From Cristatella mucedo (lineage: Eukaryota; Bryozoa; Phylactolaemata; Cristatellidae): DNA of 64,000 nt. The stretch spans positions 2,497,501 through 2,561,500 of the forward strand of contig WPIO01000046.1 in the NCBI GenBank assembly GCA_009760855.2, read 5' to 3'. Made by a program: the position numbers and the translations under genes. Every line of letters starts with the position of its first letter. Within the stretch, counting starts at the first letter, position 1. The notes under the pieces are model-generated. The model saw nothing but the letters and a program-made list of their open reading frames with translations. It had not been told where the DNA came from and ran no database searches. This document shows, in pieces, positions 1-45,947 of the stretch.

Positions 1-504
1 AGTGTAAGAGCGCCAGTTATTCGTCTCACCCCAGATGTCTAAATTTGAGGCTCCATGTCAATGCAAGCAAGAAATTGCTCCAGAATTATCAGTGAAGATC
101 ACGGGCATGATAACCTACATGTACAGAGTCGGTGGAAATCATGGCGGAGCCACCACCTATAAGCCTACGCAATTTAAAAATTAAAGACTGATGCATACTA
201 TGTTTATGTATTACCGTAGCTGCAAACATGCAAAGTAATGTTTCCGAGAGCAGCACAGGATGATTTACCAGAGAAAGCAGCAAACTTTCCAGTAAGCTTG
301 GCCGGTTGCTTTAACTCATACGGCTCCTAAACGAGCCATGCTGCTCCCAGGGCAGGACAAGCAAGCCAGGGCAGCTTGGCTGAACATTACTTGGGAGGGG
401 GAGGGAGAGAAGGGGAGGGCTTGTTGAGGCGTGCTGTTGGGTCTCCCCATTCTGAACGCATCTCTACTCACTCACTGCTGAGGGGCAGAGCTTTTCTCCT
501 TTCT
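1..504. other. No recognised gene
   Basis: Short open frames exist on both strands but none resembles a known protein or has exon-like borders. It probably lies in an intron of the SMURF gene, which is transcribed leftwards through this region. Confidence 0.4.
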
Positions 505-745
505 CGCAAGTCCTCTCAACTCGTCCTGAGCAGCTACTTCCAAGCTACTCACTTCCTCGACTGCCACGTTGACTCAACTAGGCTTCTTACTTTTTCTTTG
601 TTTCGTGAGACCTGTTTGTTAGCTAATTGATGGGCTCCAAAAGCTGCCAGGGCTTTGATTTAGACAAGGAAAACTGTGCTGCATAATGCCCATGTAGTCA
701 TATCTTTGTAGAGTTACAGACTTTCATTGATTACATTAATAGCTT
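505..745 (+). mobile_element. LINE relic, 3' UTR of the ATTAC-tailed family
   Basis: This stretch aligns by eye with the 3' part of the element at 26.0-27.4 kb: the same order of a 'gagctgctacttcca'-like segment, a pyrimidine-rich run ending in 'tttctttgtt', a 'ctgcataat' segment, 'gttacagac' and a final ATTACATT tail. It is diverged and carries no intact coding region. Confidence 0.55.
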
Positions 746-1365
746 TCTTAAGCTCGTAAATAAAGCCTTAAATCATAAACACAAGCTCAGCTATTTTGGG
801 TTAATAATGACCGACACAAGTACCAGCTGTGATACTGGTATTGTATACTTAGATCATCCCGAAGCTCTTACCCCTAGCCTGCTGCACCATTAAGCTCATT
901 GCAAGAGCCGGTTTGGGCTCAATTTGGAGACTAGAAAAATCCGGACTCCTTGATTCCACAAAAAACAGGCATCACTACAGACAAGTGGGGATGTGGGTAT
1001 ACATGATAGCCCACGTATTTGCCATCAAGAACTAAACTCAAGAAGATGACACCACAAATAGGTCCACAGCTCTTCACCAAGCAGTCCCACCCGAATGCCA
1101 GAATTCGTGAGGGCAGGAAACCACGGCAGGAGCACACACACGGCAGGAAGCCACATCAATAAATCCACGACGGATCAAAATTAGCAGAATCAGAGGAAAG
1201 AACCACACCACAAACAGCCGTTTACATTACCCATATCAACCACAAACCTATACTCATTGAATTGCAAACCAACATATATCATATACCACGTATAACAATA
1301 TCACGTGCTGATCTACTTATGGATATCCCATAAAGTAAACAAGGCTTTAGATGGTCTCCCCTTGA

Positions 1366-1818
<453 letters not shown>

Positions 1819-1912
1819 CACGCATGCACGCATGCACACACACATACACACACATGACACAAATAATCGAAAGAGATTCACTATTGGGAGTGCCTTTCAT
1901 AGCACAAAATAG

Positions 1913-2315
1913 CAGCATGCATTTTAGTTCCCTTGCTCCAGCATACCTATCCGAACTACTTCCCAATCAGGCTAGACATTGTACTACTCTCTTTTCTGAC
2001 AAGTTATTTAGCTGCGCCTTGAACTAACTTCAAATCCTTTGTAGACCGTGCCCTTGGTTTGCATACCCCAAGGCCTGGATTTCACTCCTGACTGATATCA
2101 CGACATCTCTTGACATTTAAACAGAAACTTTTAAGACACATCTGTTCATGACAGCATTTGCTGGGTTCGTGTGAATTGTCCATTGAGTGCTTATGTGTAC
2201 TGACACTGTGCATGTTATCACTAAGTAATTGCTTACTTTTCAGCAAATAATAATAAATGCTTAAAAAGAGATTTAGTTCTCTTATCGTGCTAGACAAATG
2301 TCTTACTATTATAAT
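1913..2315 (+). mobile_element. LINE relic, (ATT)n family, 3' end
   Basis: Translation gives a '[17 protein letters not shown]' segment matching the C-terminal part of the LINE ORF at 28.7-30.0 kb. The 3' UTR and a decayed copy of the terminal hairpin ('aaaaagagatttagttctct') follow. Only the 3' end survives, with stops and frameshifts. Confidence 0.75.
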
Positions 2316-2592
2316 CCGTCTGAACACCGAGGCATAGGAGGGAGAATGAAGTGGATTGCTGCTACAGATCTCGAGCGCCGCTTTCAGCAGGCATCGCCTG
2401 CATGGCAACAGCACAGCACGAGCAGTGGGTGACCCTTGGAGATGTTGACGTCTGCAGCTGCTGAAAGAGGTCTGCCTCCATAATTCTCTGCTAAGATTGC
2501 GTCAACCAAAGGTGGCCAGCAGGCAGCTGCCGGCCCTGACTAACTTGCAAGCAGCTGCAGAGGGTGAAAAAGTCAAGTACATCAATGCTTTA

Positions 2593-2669
2593 ACTATTCT
2601 GGAAGTCAATTAAGACTAGGACAACCAATGACTATTCTGGAAATCAATTAAGACCAGGAACAACCAATG
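2593..2669. repeat. Two-copy tandem duplication, about 39-bp unit
   Basis: The unit beginning 'actattctgga' and ending 'caaccaatg' occurs at 2593-2630 and again, with a few substitutions, at 2631-2669. Confidence 0.8.
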
Positions 2670-3293
2670 AGCCAAGCACAGCAACTGAAAGATTGCAACC
2701 GACTGCAGCAGACGGCTGCTCGTTAATGAGAAATTAATCGGAGCTGCATCCCAAATGCAACGTCAGCAAGCAGGTGGCTCGAGAAAGAGCCGAGCCATAA
2801 CAAGGCCAACTGGGCCACAAACAAACGCTCACCATCAACAAGATGCTTCTCCCACCAAAAAACAAGGCGGCAAAATTTGCCTCCACCAAATCCTTGAAAC
2901 AAGAGCTTTTATCGCACCACATGCCTCCCAGGCAGGGGATTTTTTGCAGCTGACACTACATCGATGCAGCAGCATGCATGCTATCGTGCCAGGCCCCCTC
3001 CCCAGAGGCGGATGCCACCGATACAGTGAGTGACACAACTCCAGCTGCAGGTTGCCGCCACATCGGCTAGTGTTTTGGAGGGTAGCGGTAGTAAGTTTCC
3101 TGAGCGCGGCATCTGTGCGGCGGGTCGAACACAGGAGGACGGGTCTAACACAGAGACATGTGCCAGTGCCTACATCTTCTCCACGAAGAGCAGCAAGTCG
3201 ATTCGCCCGCAGGGCAAGAGGCAGTCAAACGTCGGCGGTGACAGGAAGTCACGGACAGATATATCCGCGAGCGAGTGGCACTTTGGGAGGTAC

Positions 3294-3445
3294 GTACAGG
3301 TCATAGTGCTGGTTCCACTTCGGATCGAGCGTGTTCTTGCATACATTGGTCGAGTGGCACTGTCCAGACCCTTCGACGGTGACCTTAGCAAATGGATCAG
3401 GCAGACGAAAGAATTCTTTTTTGGCTACGTTCTTCGCACAAAGAA
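3294..3445 (-). CDS. SMURF: SMURF coding exon 2 (C2 core)
   Basis: Acceptor 'ttgttgtag' lies just above 3445 and the donor follows the codons for DLY at 3294. It encodes about residues 18-68 of the C2 domain, including the Asp-containing LPDPF and TLDPKWN loops that bind calcium or lipid in C2 domains. Confidence 0.9.
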
Positions 3446-4701
3446 CTACAACAAAAAAGCGACCGTTACAAAGTCGTGAGCTTGCACGTGGGGAAGGAGA
3501 GGGGACTCGGTTGGGATTGGTTGTGGTGGTGGTGCTGGTGGAGTGCAGGGCAAGCGGTAGAATGTGCAGCCAGAGTGCTGCGAAAGCACGGGGGGGGGGG
3601 GCTAAGAGAATGGGCGTATCGCATCGCAATGCACCGACAATCGTGGGCGCAGGCCAGCCACAAAATGGAGAAAGCGTCTAAACGTTTCGTCTCGAATCAA
3701 CTTGGAAAAATAAGCGCCGTCTTATAGAAGCGCGCACGGCAGCGCCTGAAGCAATGGTAGCTCATTCGGTCAAAGCCAATGTATGCCTGAAGCAGACACC
3801 ATCGACGAAATACGCACGTTCTGCGGTGGTAATAATACGGCCGACCGAAACGACGAGTTGGGGGTGGGGATTTGAGACCCGCAAGACAGATAGCAGCGCT
3901 CGGTAAATAGCTTCACGGACGGACTGTTTTGCACTCGGCATATCGACAATGATTTCTGTTCCTCCGTGCGGCGCCTAACAGCCGAGTGAAACTGTACTGC
4001 CGTCAGGAGCGGCACAGGCGGGCAGATGGGGGCGGCGGCGGAGAGGAGGGACTCGCGGTCAGCAGCTATACGCGAATGGCAAGCGACCCGATCGAACAAC
4101 GACTCTTTCGGCCAACGAGCAGCCAGCGCGACGAACCAGCCAGCACCAACTGCAGCACGCGCTAGCGCCCGCCTAACTAGCGGCGGTCTACGGAATTGGG
4201 CGAAGCATAATAAATCCGGCCATAGAGCATGCAGCAGCGAGCGGAAAGTCGCTCAGGCTTGTGAGGGGATAAGAAAGGGCACGGCCAACTCGGCTCGCCG
4301 TCAAAAAGCCAGGCGCGTCGCTCAGAGAGTCGTCTCGCAGAAAAGCCCCGCTCTTCGGCCGCCGCGGGCGCGCTCAGCACGGCCCGATTTCGCGGACCGA
4401 CTTGACTCGTGGAGCCGGACGGCCTCATTCGGGAAGCGAGCGCTCCGACTGACGAGACACACTACTGGCTTCTCTTGAGATGAGCTCGGGCGGCAACGGC
4501 GCCCCTGCGCGTCCAGAGCTCGCGCAAGGGGCGCCTGAGGGCCGCCGGAGCGGGGCCGCGGCGAGATGGTGCTGTCCAGTCGGTCGCGCCGCCGCTATTC
4601 TCACTATGAGTGTTAAACGCAGAGAGCGGTTCGAGGATCTTGACTTTACCTGTCAGTCTGACTTTCGTCGGTTCGCCTCTTCGGCTATTCGGGGTAGCCA
4701 T
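3294..4701 (-). CDS. SMURF: SMURF-type E3 ubiquitin ligase, N-terminal part (partial gene)
   Basis: SMURF proteins are HECT-type E3 ligases that ubiquitinate BMP/TGF-beta SMADs and receptors; the N-terminal C2 domain binds membranes. Two coding exons are visible: 4650-4701 (17 codons plus one base, starting MATPNSRR) and 3294-3445. Joined, they read into the C2 core: KVRLTVLCAKN, then FFRLPDPFAKV, then GSGQCHST, then NTLDPKWNQHYDLY, close to vertebrate SMURF1/2 in sequence and in distance from the start methionine. Splice junctions are GT/AG and the phase is kept (G plus TT makes the Val). The start fits the family N-terminus, although the frame is open upstream to 4764. A four-codon upstream ORF ends at TAATG overlapping the start. 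The rest of C2, the WW domains and the HECT domain lie beyond the left edge. SMURF1 versus SMURF2 cannot be decided. Confidence 0.9.
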
Positions 4702-5500
4702 TAGGATGCAGTCATGATGATGCCAGGAACGTACACCACAACCCCATCGGAGCCACAGTGACAAAAGCTTCCGGTCAGGCGAATTGTTTACGCTCGTGCA
4801 ACGGCTCTGCCTAGTCCCAGCAGCTGATTTGTGCGTGAAATTAGCTGAAAATGACCAGGAATACCCGTGAGAACCGGAGCGAATCGTGGAAGCCGCAGAC
4901 TTTCAAGTTTGCGCTTGGCACGAGCACGCTCCTAACAGCGAGCAGAATTAGTATCGTTCTGCTTCGACCTGACCGGCGGAGCGTGCTGCTTGCTCGCGGC
5001 TTTTCCTGAGTAGGCCGGCTTTTCCCGTCTCGACCGAGGCTTATTGGGCCCCGAGCTGGAAAGGTAGCGTTGAATGCCACTGGCTTCGATGGCAGTGGTT
5101 GATGCTGTTAACGAGATGTGCACAGCTCGCACCGTCGAGTTACCCCGCCTACCCCCCCTTCGGGTGCCTACTATCTGCTGCAGACGTACTTGGTGTATGC
5201 GCCCTTGATTTGGGTAGTCAGCTGCCCGTTTCCGTCGAAAAACCTGTTTATTTTTACTGCAATACATTGTGGTGGCCTTGCGCGTTCTAGCTGTTGTAGT
5301 AGTCATCCGCTCCTCCCCCGACGAGCCGTCGATGGGGGCCGGCTTCGCCGGCCACCGTTTGCAGCCCCCCCCCCGTGGCGCGTCCACCTTATCTTCGGGT
5401 AACCGTCTAGACTTGGTCGACCTGCCGTTGCAGCCGCGACACACCATCCCTTGAGCGCCGTTACCCAGGGCGCTTGGTCTCGCTGGCCCATCGGTACGGC
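3900..5500. promoter_or_regulatory. GC-rich, CpG-rich region around the SMURF start
   Basis: Base composition rises in GC and CpG relative to flanking DNA, centred on the first SMURF coding exon. It is the likely promoter and 5' UTR region. No TATA box or other defined site can be assigned with confidence. Short open frames on the plus strand here match nothing I recognise. Confidence 0.35.
4650..4701 (-). CDS. SMURF: SMURF coding exon 1
   Basis: It encodes MATPNSRRGEPTKVRLT plus the first base of the next codon, with donor G|GTAAAG. Related proteins begin with a similar short basic stretch before the first C2 strand. Confidence 0.85.
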
Positions 5501-7026
5501 CTGCCGAATTAGTCGAACTAGCTGCACGGAACCGGAAGGAGCATTCTATCGCACGGTCCGGCGTCGCTTCGACGCGACACTGGCGTGAGACTTTAGTGGC
5601 CGGAACCGTGACGTTTCAGTGGACAGGCGGTGCCGGCAAGAGTTCTGGCAGAATTCTTGCCGATTTTGAATTCTGGCGGTGAGTTAGTGCACTCTCTGTG
5701 ACTTCGAGGAGTGAGTTTAAGGGAAAGAGGCGTCACACCCTAGTACTGTTGCAAATGTATTATTATAGTTAGCCTTCGATGCCGGCGCAGCGCCACGGCT
5801 GCCTTGTCTGTGCACGTTGAGCAGGCCAAGAACCCACAGGAAGATCTGCTAGCAACGAGTTACAGTAGTTTAGTTGGGATGTCACAAATGCATAGACCAG
5901 CTTGGCTAATGTATCCTAATCTTTGAAGCCCGAATTATCGCAGCTGCATTTAGCCGAAAGCAGACAGACTTGACTGTGGAGCTGATGTGAGGCCTTTTTG
6001 GAACAGGACATGCTGGGAGAGAAGGGCTTTGTCATCATGCGATCAACAGTTACACGTTATTCAACGTGCGCTCTGTGGCTTGGAGGAGTGGAACGGCTTT
6101 TAAATGCAACATAGTAAGCCATATCTGGCAGAACGCTGATGTGCCTGCATCTGCTAAGTGCCTAAAAAGAGATTCAATTCTCTTAGTTCTCTATAAGAAT
6201 ATGTTATTATTATTAATGTGGACATGCCAAGAAGGTGCCTTGGTGGGCATGCCCTCTCCCCAAGTGTGGTATGGGTTCTCCTAACGTTAGCGCTTAATTG
6301 TGCCGGTGCCGGCTGCCCTTTCAGCACCACAGACAGCAGTTCTCCGATGGCCCTTGAGACTTTTTTGAGGTCATACGAATTCGTTATTCATCTCTAATTA
6401 ATGCACAGAACACTAAAGGCACGCTTCCAGTACTGCTTGGCAGCAACCCTTTGGAAAGCCAGTGAGCTTGGTTGATGGATGGTATGATGCGGTTTTTAGG
6501 CTCCAAGCTGTGCCCTTCTACCAGGCGCCACGTTGCATGCTAAGGCTTCAAATTTGCTGCACTCGTACCGATCTTGAGCACGGCACACAGTACACTGGCT
6601 GCTGCTGCAGTAGCACCACGTAGGATGCAGCGGTCGTCGGCCCATGATGCGACTGGAAACTCGTGGTAAAGCAGGAATTTTTTTTTAATCGACCATAGTA
6701 ATTATTTAATGATAATTATCATGGATTAAAATGCCCAGTGCCGGTCAGCTAACATGGCAGCACCGTGGTGATCGGGCAACATTAGCAGTCATATTAAATA
6801 CTAGCAGTTGGAAGGAAGCTATAACAGCTAGGGATCGATTTGTGAAAGGACAAATTGCAGCTACAGAGAACAAATCGTGACAGCCGCAGAAGTCGTAATA
6901 TTTTACTTACTAACGCATCTGCACGTAGGCCTTGCATGCACACGCGCGTACGGATGCCCACACGTGCATGCACGTTATAATCTTTAAGCGCACATGCTGG
7001 AGGGGGAAACAAGCCTAGGGTACCGA
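5501..7026. other. Intergenic DNA, little recognised
   Basis: No gene is recognised. A decayed 3' tail of the (ATT)n LINE family lies at about 6155-6215 (plus strand; 'aaaaagagattcaattctct' then ATT repeats). The rest shows no clear features. Confidence 0.4.
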
Positions 7027-7513
7027 TCACCTGCGCACATAGAGTTTCCAATGTGACGTCACAGTAGCAGACAAACAGCCAGCCAACAGGCCTATGATTG
7101 CTCCTGCACAGTTGCTGATTGGCCACATTTGCCACCACACATCCCAATCAAGGGGCACGACAAACGAGCCACACCAAGCTCCTGCAACACTTCCCCAGCC
7201 AATGTGCTTGACATAAACCTCGCGGTTCCAGCTCGATCTTGGCTTTCTGTCCAAGTCAACATCGTGGTCATCGGCTCGAATAAGGCATCTCGATTTGGTA
7301 CCGAGCAGCACCCATGATGGCACTAGCACACACAGAGAGAGGAGGTGGCTAAAAATCATTGTCTGTGTAACCTGCTCTACAAAGGGTGCGCCAAGCAGGA
7401 CGGAGATGACGTGAGAGAGCATCACATGTCCGAAATAGCATCCCAGTGAGCCTGCTAGGACCTGCACCACTTTCCTCGATTTGAAGTGCTTTAGGTTCAT
7501 GAGCCACGATGAC
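7027..7513 (-). CDS. PIGF: PIGF homologue, terminal exon (partial)
   Basis: PIGF is a multi-pass ER membrane protein that stabilises PIGO and PIGG, the enzymes adding ethanolamine phosphate to GPI anchors. The exon encodes about 161 residues, covering roughly the last two thirds of a family member of about 220 residues. The best match is near the C-terminus: GAWCGSFVVPLDWD, WWQMWPIS and GAIIGLLAGC correspond to the conserved VGAWLGALPIPLDWE, WQVWPIS and GATFGYVAGL of vertebrate PIGF. Several hydrophobic segments fit membrane helices. The acceptor 'tatcttgcag' lies just above 7513 and the codon is split after two bases. The stop is TGA at 7027-7029. I did not find the N-terminal exon(s), expected at higher coordinates, between here and ECD. 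The frame from an ATG at 7527 would cross the acceptor and is probably not the true start. Confidence 0.85.
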
Positions 7514-8086
7514 CTGCAAGATAGCATTCACAAGTGAATACATTCACAAGTGAGAGGCCTGTCTACATTGAGACCAGTGTTTCACGGCAGCAAGCGGAGA
7601 TGCACACATCACGTGCGAGCATGTGACGATGCATGCACATGCTTTACACATAAAAGAGCAACAAGTGGCACAAAGAAGTGCCAAGAGTGCGATTTGGTTC
7701 AATTTGGGTTCTATTGAAACATATTATCATCCTTATTATCATTATTAAGTCGTTTTGGGGTAGCATCCCCATAGAGACTTGTCTTGAACAGAAGGCATAA
7801 AGGATATGTCGACAGTTCTTCTCTGGCTTGAGCAACTATATTCGTTTGGGGTCTTCAGTGCTACCCAAGTCTGGCTGATAGTTCACACACTAATATGTAT
7901 ATTGTCTCATAATCGGCAAGCATTTTTATATATTAACCTTAATGTTGAACCAAGCACACAACCAATATTTAAATTCTTTCAAAATTTAAGGTATAAACGT
8001 AGCCCCATGAATACATATCTAAGATAAAGCTTTTTATACCTGTATTTGTATACAAACTAGCCCACACATTTACAGCCACCACATGT

Positions 8087-8088
<2 letters not shown>

Positions 8089-8136
<48 letters not shown>

Positions 8137-8145
8137 ATATATACA
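8089..8145. repeat. (TA)n microsatellite
   Basis: TA dinucleotides with one 'tatta' interruption, abutting the 3' tail of the minus-strand LINE at 8151. Confidence 0.9.
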
Positions 8146-8150
8146 TACAT

Positions 8151-9627
8151 GATAATAATAATACATTTGATATAGCACCCTCAGGTAACTCTATCTCTTT
8201 CTAGACACTTTACATTTACTGTAAAGGAAGCAGGATCAAATGGTTAGTGGTAGCATGCTCAATAAACAACAAGAATAACATGGTTAGGGGGTGACATGCA
8301 TAGGATCAGTATGCAATATGGTTAGTGGCAGCATGCAGAAGCACATAAAGGACGAATCACAGGGACCCACTAAATGCTGTGATAAACAGATGCCTTTTTA
8401 GTTGTTTTTTTTAATGTGGTCTAGTCAGGAGATGTTGTGAGCATCGCAGATGCCACATCTCACCACTTCTTGCCGACCTGCACTGGCTCGCAATCAAGCA
8501 ACACATTGACTTCAAGGTTGCGTCACTCACATTTAGCTCCCTTCATTCTTTGGCTCCTGCGTACCTATCTGATCTACTTCCCCACCAGGTTAAGCATCGT
8601 ACCAAAAGCCTAGCTGTAGAGCTTTGCAATAGCTGTAAGCATCTAATTGCTTAAACCGGAAGACCACCAAGCAGTTGAGTTACAAAAGTCAAGACTGAAT
8701 GTCACAAATGCACGGACCAATTTAGATGTGGTATTCATGTCTAATCGAGCCCGAATTATAGTAATGTTTTGTAGCTGAAATTAGGCAGACTTGACTGTGG
8801 AGAAGGTGTGGTCGTCTAATTAAAGGTGACTCTAGAACAGCACACCTAGATTTTGTACAGATGCTACAGGTGAGCTGCTGGCAGAGCCGATTGTGAGTGT
8901 TAACCTTTCCAATTTCTGAATCCCACTTGGTTTGCCCATAACTAGTAAGTTCATTTTATCATTCAATTTAAGAAAGTTTGCTGCCATCTATGTGTGGATG
9001 ACACCAATACATGCAGCAAGGGAGTTGAGAGATCTCGACGTGCTGGAGGGCTGGAAGGGATCAAAGCACAGGTACAACTGAATGTCATATGCATAGATGT
9101 TAAAGCCTAGATTGTGCCTGGCAATCACACAGGCTAGAGGGAGAGTATAAACCGTGAAACGAACCAAGCACCCTGAGGTACCGCAGATCAGTGAATCCTC
9201 GGATGATCTTTGTCCATTCACGTCAATACTCGGTAGTCTCCCACTGAGATAGGACCTGAACCATTGCAGAGCAGTGCCAGTGATGCCAAGGCGAGAGAAG
9301 AGGCGTGTAAGGACTTGGTTATCGATAGTATCAAAAGCTGCCCAAAGATCGAGCACAACAAGCAGAAAGACTCTACCTATGTCTGAATTTCTAACTAGGT
9401 CGTTATACATCCGAAGCAATGCCGACTCTGTGAGTATTAGCTCATCTAAAACCAGACTGGAATTTACTAGCAAGGTTTGAAGTTTCAATATATGAGTTCA
9501 GCTGTTCTGCCACGACTCGTTCCAGTTTCTTTGATAGGAACGGTAGAAGGGAGACTGGGCGGAGGTTGCTCAAGTTCTCTTGGTCTAGTGTTGCTTTCTT
9601 GAGGAGTGGCCTGAAAACAGCCTTTTT
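8151..9627 (-). mobile_element. LINE copy A1, 3' portion (L2-like, (ATT)n tail)
   Basis: On the minus strand this runs from 'AAAAAGGCTG' at 9627 through the N-terminal half of the reverse transcriptase (LLKKATLDQENLSNLRPVSL, then LDLWAAFDTID, RSYLSGRL) to the 3' UTR and an ATT tail at 8151. The YADD catalytic box has become YAYD and several frameshifts are present, so it is dead. The upstream part of the same element continues at 10584 on the other side of nested copy A2. A segment at about 8447-8605 is inverted relative to the rest. Confidence 0.85.
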
Positions 9628-10583
9628 ATAATAATAATAATAATATTGCACTTGATAAAGCGCCCTCAGAGAACTTAATCTCTTTCTAGGCGCTTTACAT
9701 TTGCTGCAAAGTGATACGCAATAGAATAGTAAGTAAAATCATGCTTGAAAAACAAACAAAATGAATAACATGGTTAGGGGTTACATGCACTGGGTCAGCA
9801 TGCAAATGTGGTTAGTGGCAGCATGAACAGTGTCAGCACGCATAAGCACATCGAGGACGAATCACAAGGACCCACTAAATGCTGTCCTAAATAGGAATGT
9901 TTTTAAGTTTCTTTTAAATGTGGTCAGGTCAGGGGATGTTCTGATGCAGGTCGGGAGGGAGTTCCAGGCTGTGGGAGCATACGAGCTAAATGCACGGTCT
10001 CCAAAGGATTTAAGGTTTGTACGAGGTATTTCTAGACTGTTGGATTCCGAAAAGCGAGTGGTACGATGCTTTGCCTGATGGGGGTAGTATCTCTGAAAGA
10101 TAGGCTGGAGCCATAGAATGAAGAGACCTAAAAGTGAGCGACAAAACCTTGAAGTCAATCCGTTGCTTGACTGGTAGCCAGTGCAGGTCGGCGAGAAGTG
10201 GAGTAATGTGGCAACTGCGACGCTCACGGCAGACAAGCCTAGCTGCAGAGTTTTGCACCAGCTGCAATCGCCTGATCGCACATGCTGGTAGGCCAGTAAG
10301 CAGTGAGTTGCAGAAGTCGAGACGAGATGTCACGAATGCATGGACCAACTTGGACGTGGTATCCTTATCTAAACAAGCCCTAATTTTAGCAATGTTATGA
10401 AGCTGAAAATAGGCTGATTTGACTGTGGAGCTGATGTGGTCGTCTAACGAGAGGTCGCTTTGGAATATGACACCTAGATTTCGAGCTGATGCAACTGGAG
10501 ATATGCTGGCAGAGCCAATTTTGAAAGTCAGCCTTTCCAATTTCTGAATAACACTAGGTTTGCCCATAACTAGTAAGTTAGTT
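9628..10583 (-). mobile_element. LINE copy A2, nested in A1
   Basis: A 5'-truncated copy of the same family. It starts within LLVMGKPSVIQKL, keeps an open frame through the C-terminal RT-linked region (RLDFCNSLLTGLPACAIRRL, SCHITPLLADLHWLPVKQRI) and ends with the hairpin and ATT tail at 9628. It sits exactly between two blocks of A1 that are contiguous in the copy at 28.6-30.4 kb, so it inserted after A1. It is less decayed than A1. Confidence 0.85.
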
Positions 10584-11088
10584 GATAGGTGGTGGGACAT
10601 GACCTGAGGCTAATGACACATTTATTATGTTAAGTTATGTATTGCAGCAGCAGATCAATGCATCGTGGAAGCACGACAGTGGGAATAGGGTCCACAGGAC
10701 TTGCTGTCTCCTTTGATTGGGATAGGAACTTCAGGACGAGGTCACTAGTGACCTTGAATGGTAAACTAGATAAACAGCTAACCAGGGAGGGAGCAGTTAA
10801 GGAGATGGTTGACCGTCGATATCAGCATATTTGGATTGTGCATCTGTGATTTTAAGACCTAGCTAGTTTAATGTTTGTGGTAAACCATAGGCCGTCTGGG
10901 CGAGGGCGCACAGTGCGCTTAGAGGTGCAAACTCGTCGAGCATGTCAGCCAGTGTCGAGTTGTCGAAATTTACCAGTCATGACAGGTCGGAAGGGAGATT
11001 GAGCAGCAGAGGTGATGCAGATATTCTTGCACGGACAGCATCGATGTCAAGGGTCTTGAGGTTTCACGATTCACAGGTGATTTTGGAT

Positions 11089-11090
<2 letters not shown>
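10584..11090 (-). mobile_element. LINE copy A1, 5' portion
   Basis: The minus-strand translation shows pre-RT features of L2-like elements: an RNLKTLDIDAVRARI segment, NSTLADMLDEFAPLS, and VDPIPTVVLPRCIDLLL, leading to the break at 10584 where A2 inserted. The 5' limit is unclear because a CA microsatellite follows at 11093. Confidence 0.7.

Positions 11091-11092
<2 letters not shown>

Positions 11093-11127
<35 letters not shown>
11093..11127. repeat. (CA)n microsatellite
   Basis: About 35 bp of CA repeats at the 5' limit of LINE copy A1. Confidence 0.9.
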
Positions 11128-11131
<4 letters not shown>

Positions 11132-12022
11132 AGAGGACTCAGGACTCAAGACAGCCTGCGCTGTGCGGAGCGCACTATGAGAGAGAGTGAGAGAGCCAAG
11201 ATCAATGCACACCCAAATAAGTCAGATTTTGCCTCTAATGATCAGTTGAAGATTGAACGGCTTGTGAGTAGAAATAATCCATCAGCAGCAGACGCAAGGC
11301 TAGAGGCTAGGGCGAAGACTCTCATCGGAAGTGGGCTATCTGCACTAATGAGGTGCGAAGATAATTCTGCAGGTCAAATCCCTAATTAAACTATAGATAC
11401 GTCTAGCCGGAAGATACTGCATTGCAGACGATGATACCGGCTTTACCGCACCGGCAGGGCACCGTCTAATGACATCACCGAGCAGCGAAGCACCGCATCA
11501 GATTAGCGCTAGTATACCAAAAAACTGGCACTTCTCGCTTGTATTGAGCTCTGGAATGTCTGCAAAAATTGTTCTGAAGGGTATTTTCACGATTTTTTTT
11601 TTATCAACAGCGCTCAGTACGGGGATACGGAGGAGATTACCTTATCCCTCTACACCGCACCCAATAGCAGTCCCAAAGAACAGACAGTCAATCGTTGAGA
11701 TGGAGGCCACAGTTCAATGCAGAACGGCTCTCGTTGAAAGCACACGGTAACTCCCCACTGAGTAGTACGGGCACTATCGGCAACGCCGGTTTACAGTGGT
11801 TCGCCGCGCGGTAACAACACATTTATGTTCGTAAGCAAGTGAGGGCTTGGTTGGTAAAACGAAGACAGGGAAAAGAAAAGCATGCATTGCTGAGAATAGA
11901 GAAATTATCTATTCCGAATTTTATAGATACAAATAACTGTACCTTATGTGCCTTAGAAAAAGCACTAATAACAACCTTAAAAAGGTAAATAACCATTACC
12001 TCTCCACAGAGGCTTCGAAAGC

Positions 12023-45947
<33,925 letters not shown>

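Noticed and set aside
4480-4704. Plus-strand 74-codon frame in GC-rich DNA
   Set aside because: It lies antisense to SMURF exon 1 and reflects GC-rich composition.
5118-5402. Plus-strand hydrophobic frame (AYYLLQTYLVYAPLIW)
   Set aside because: No homology recognised and no exon borders; too short to support a gene.
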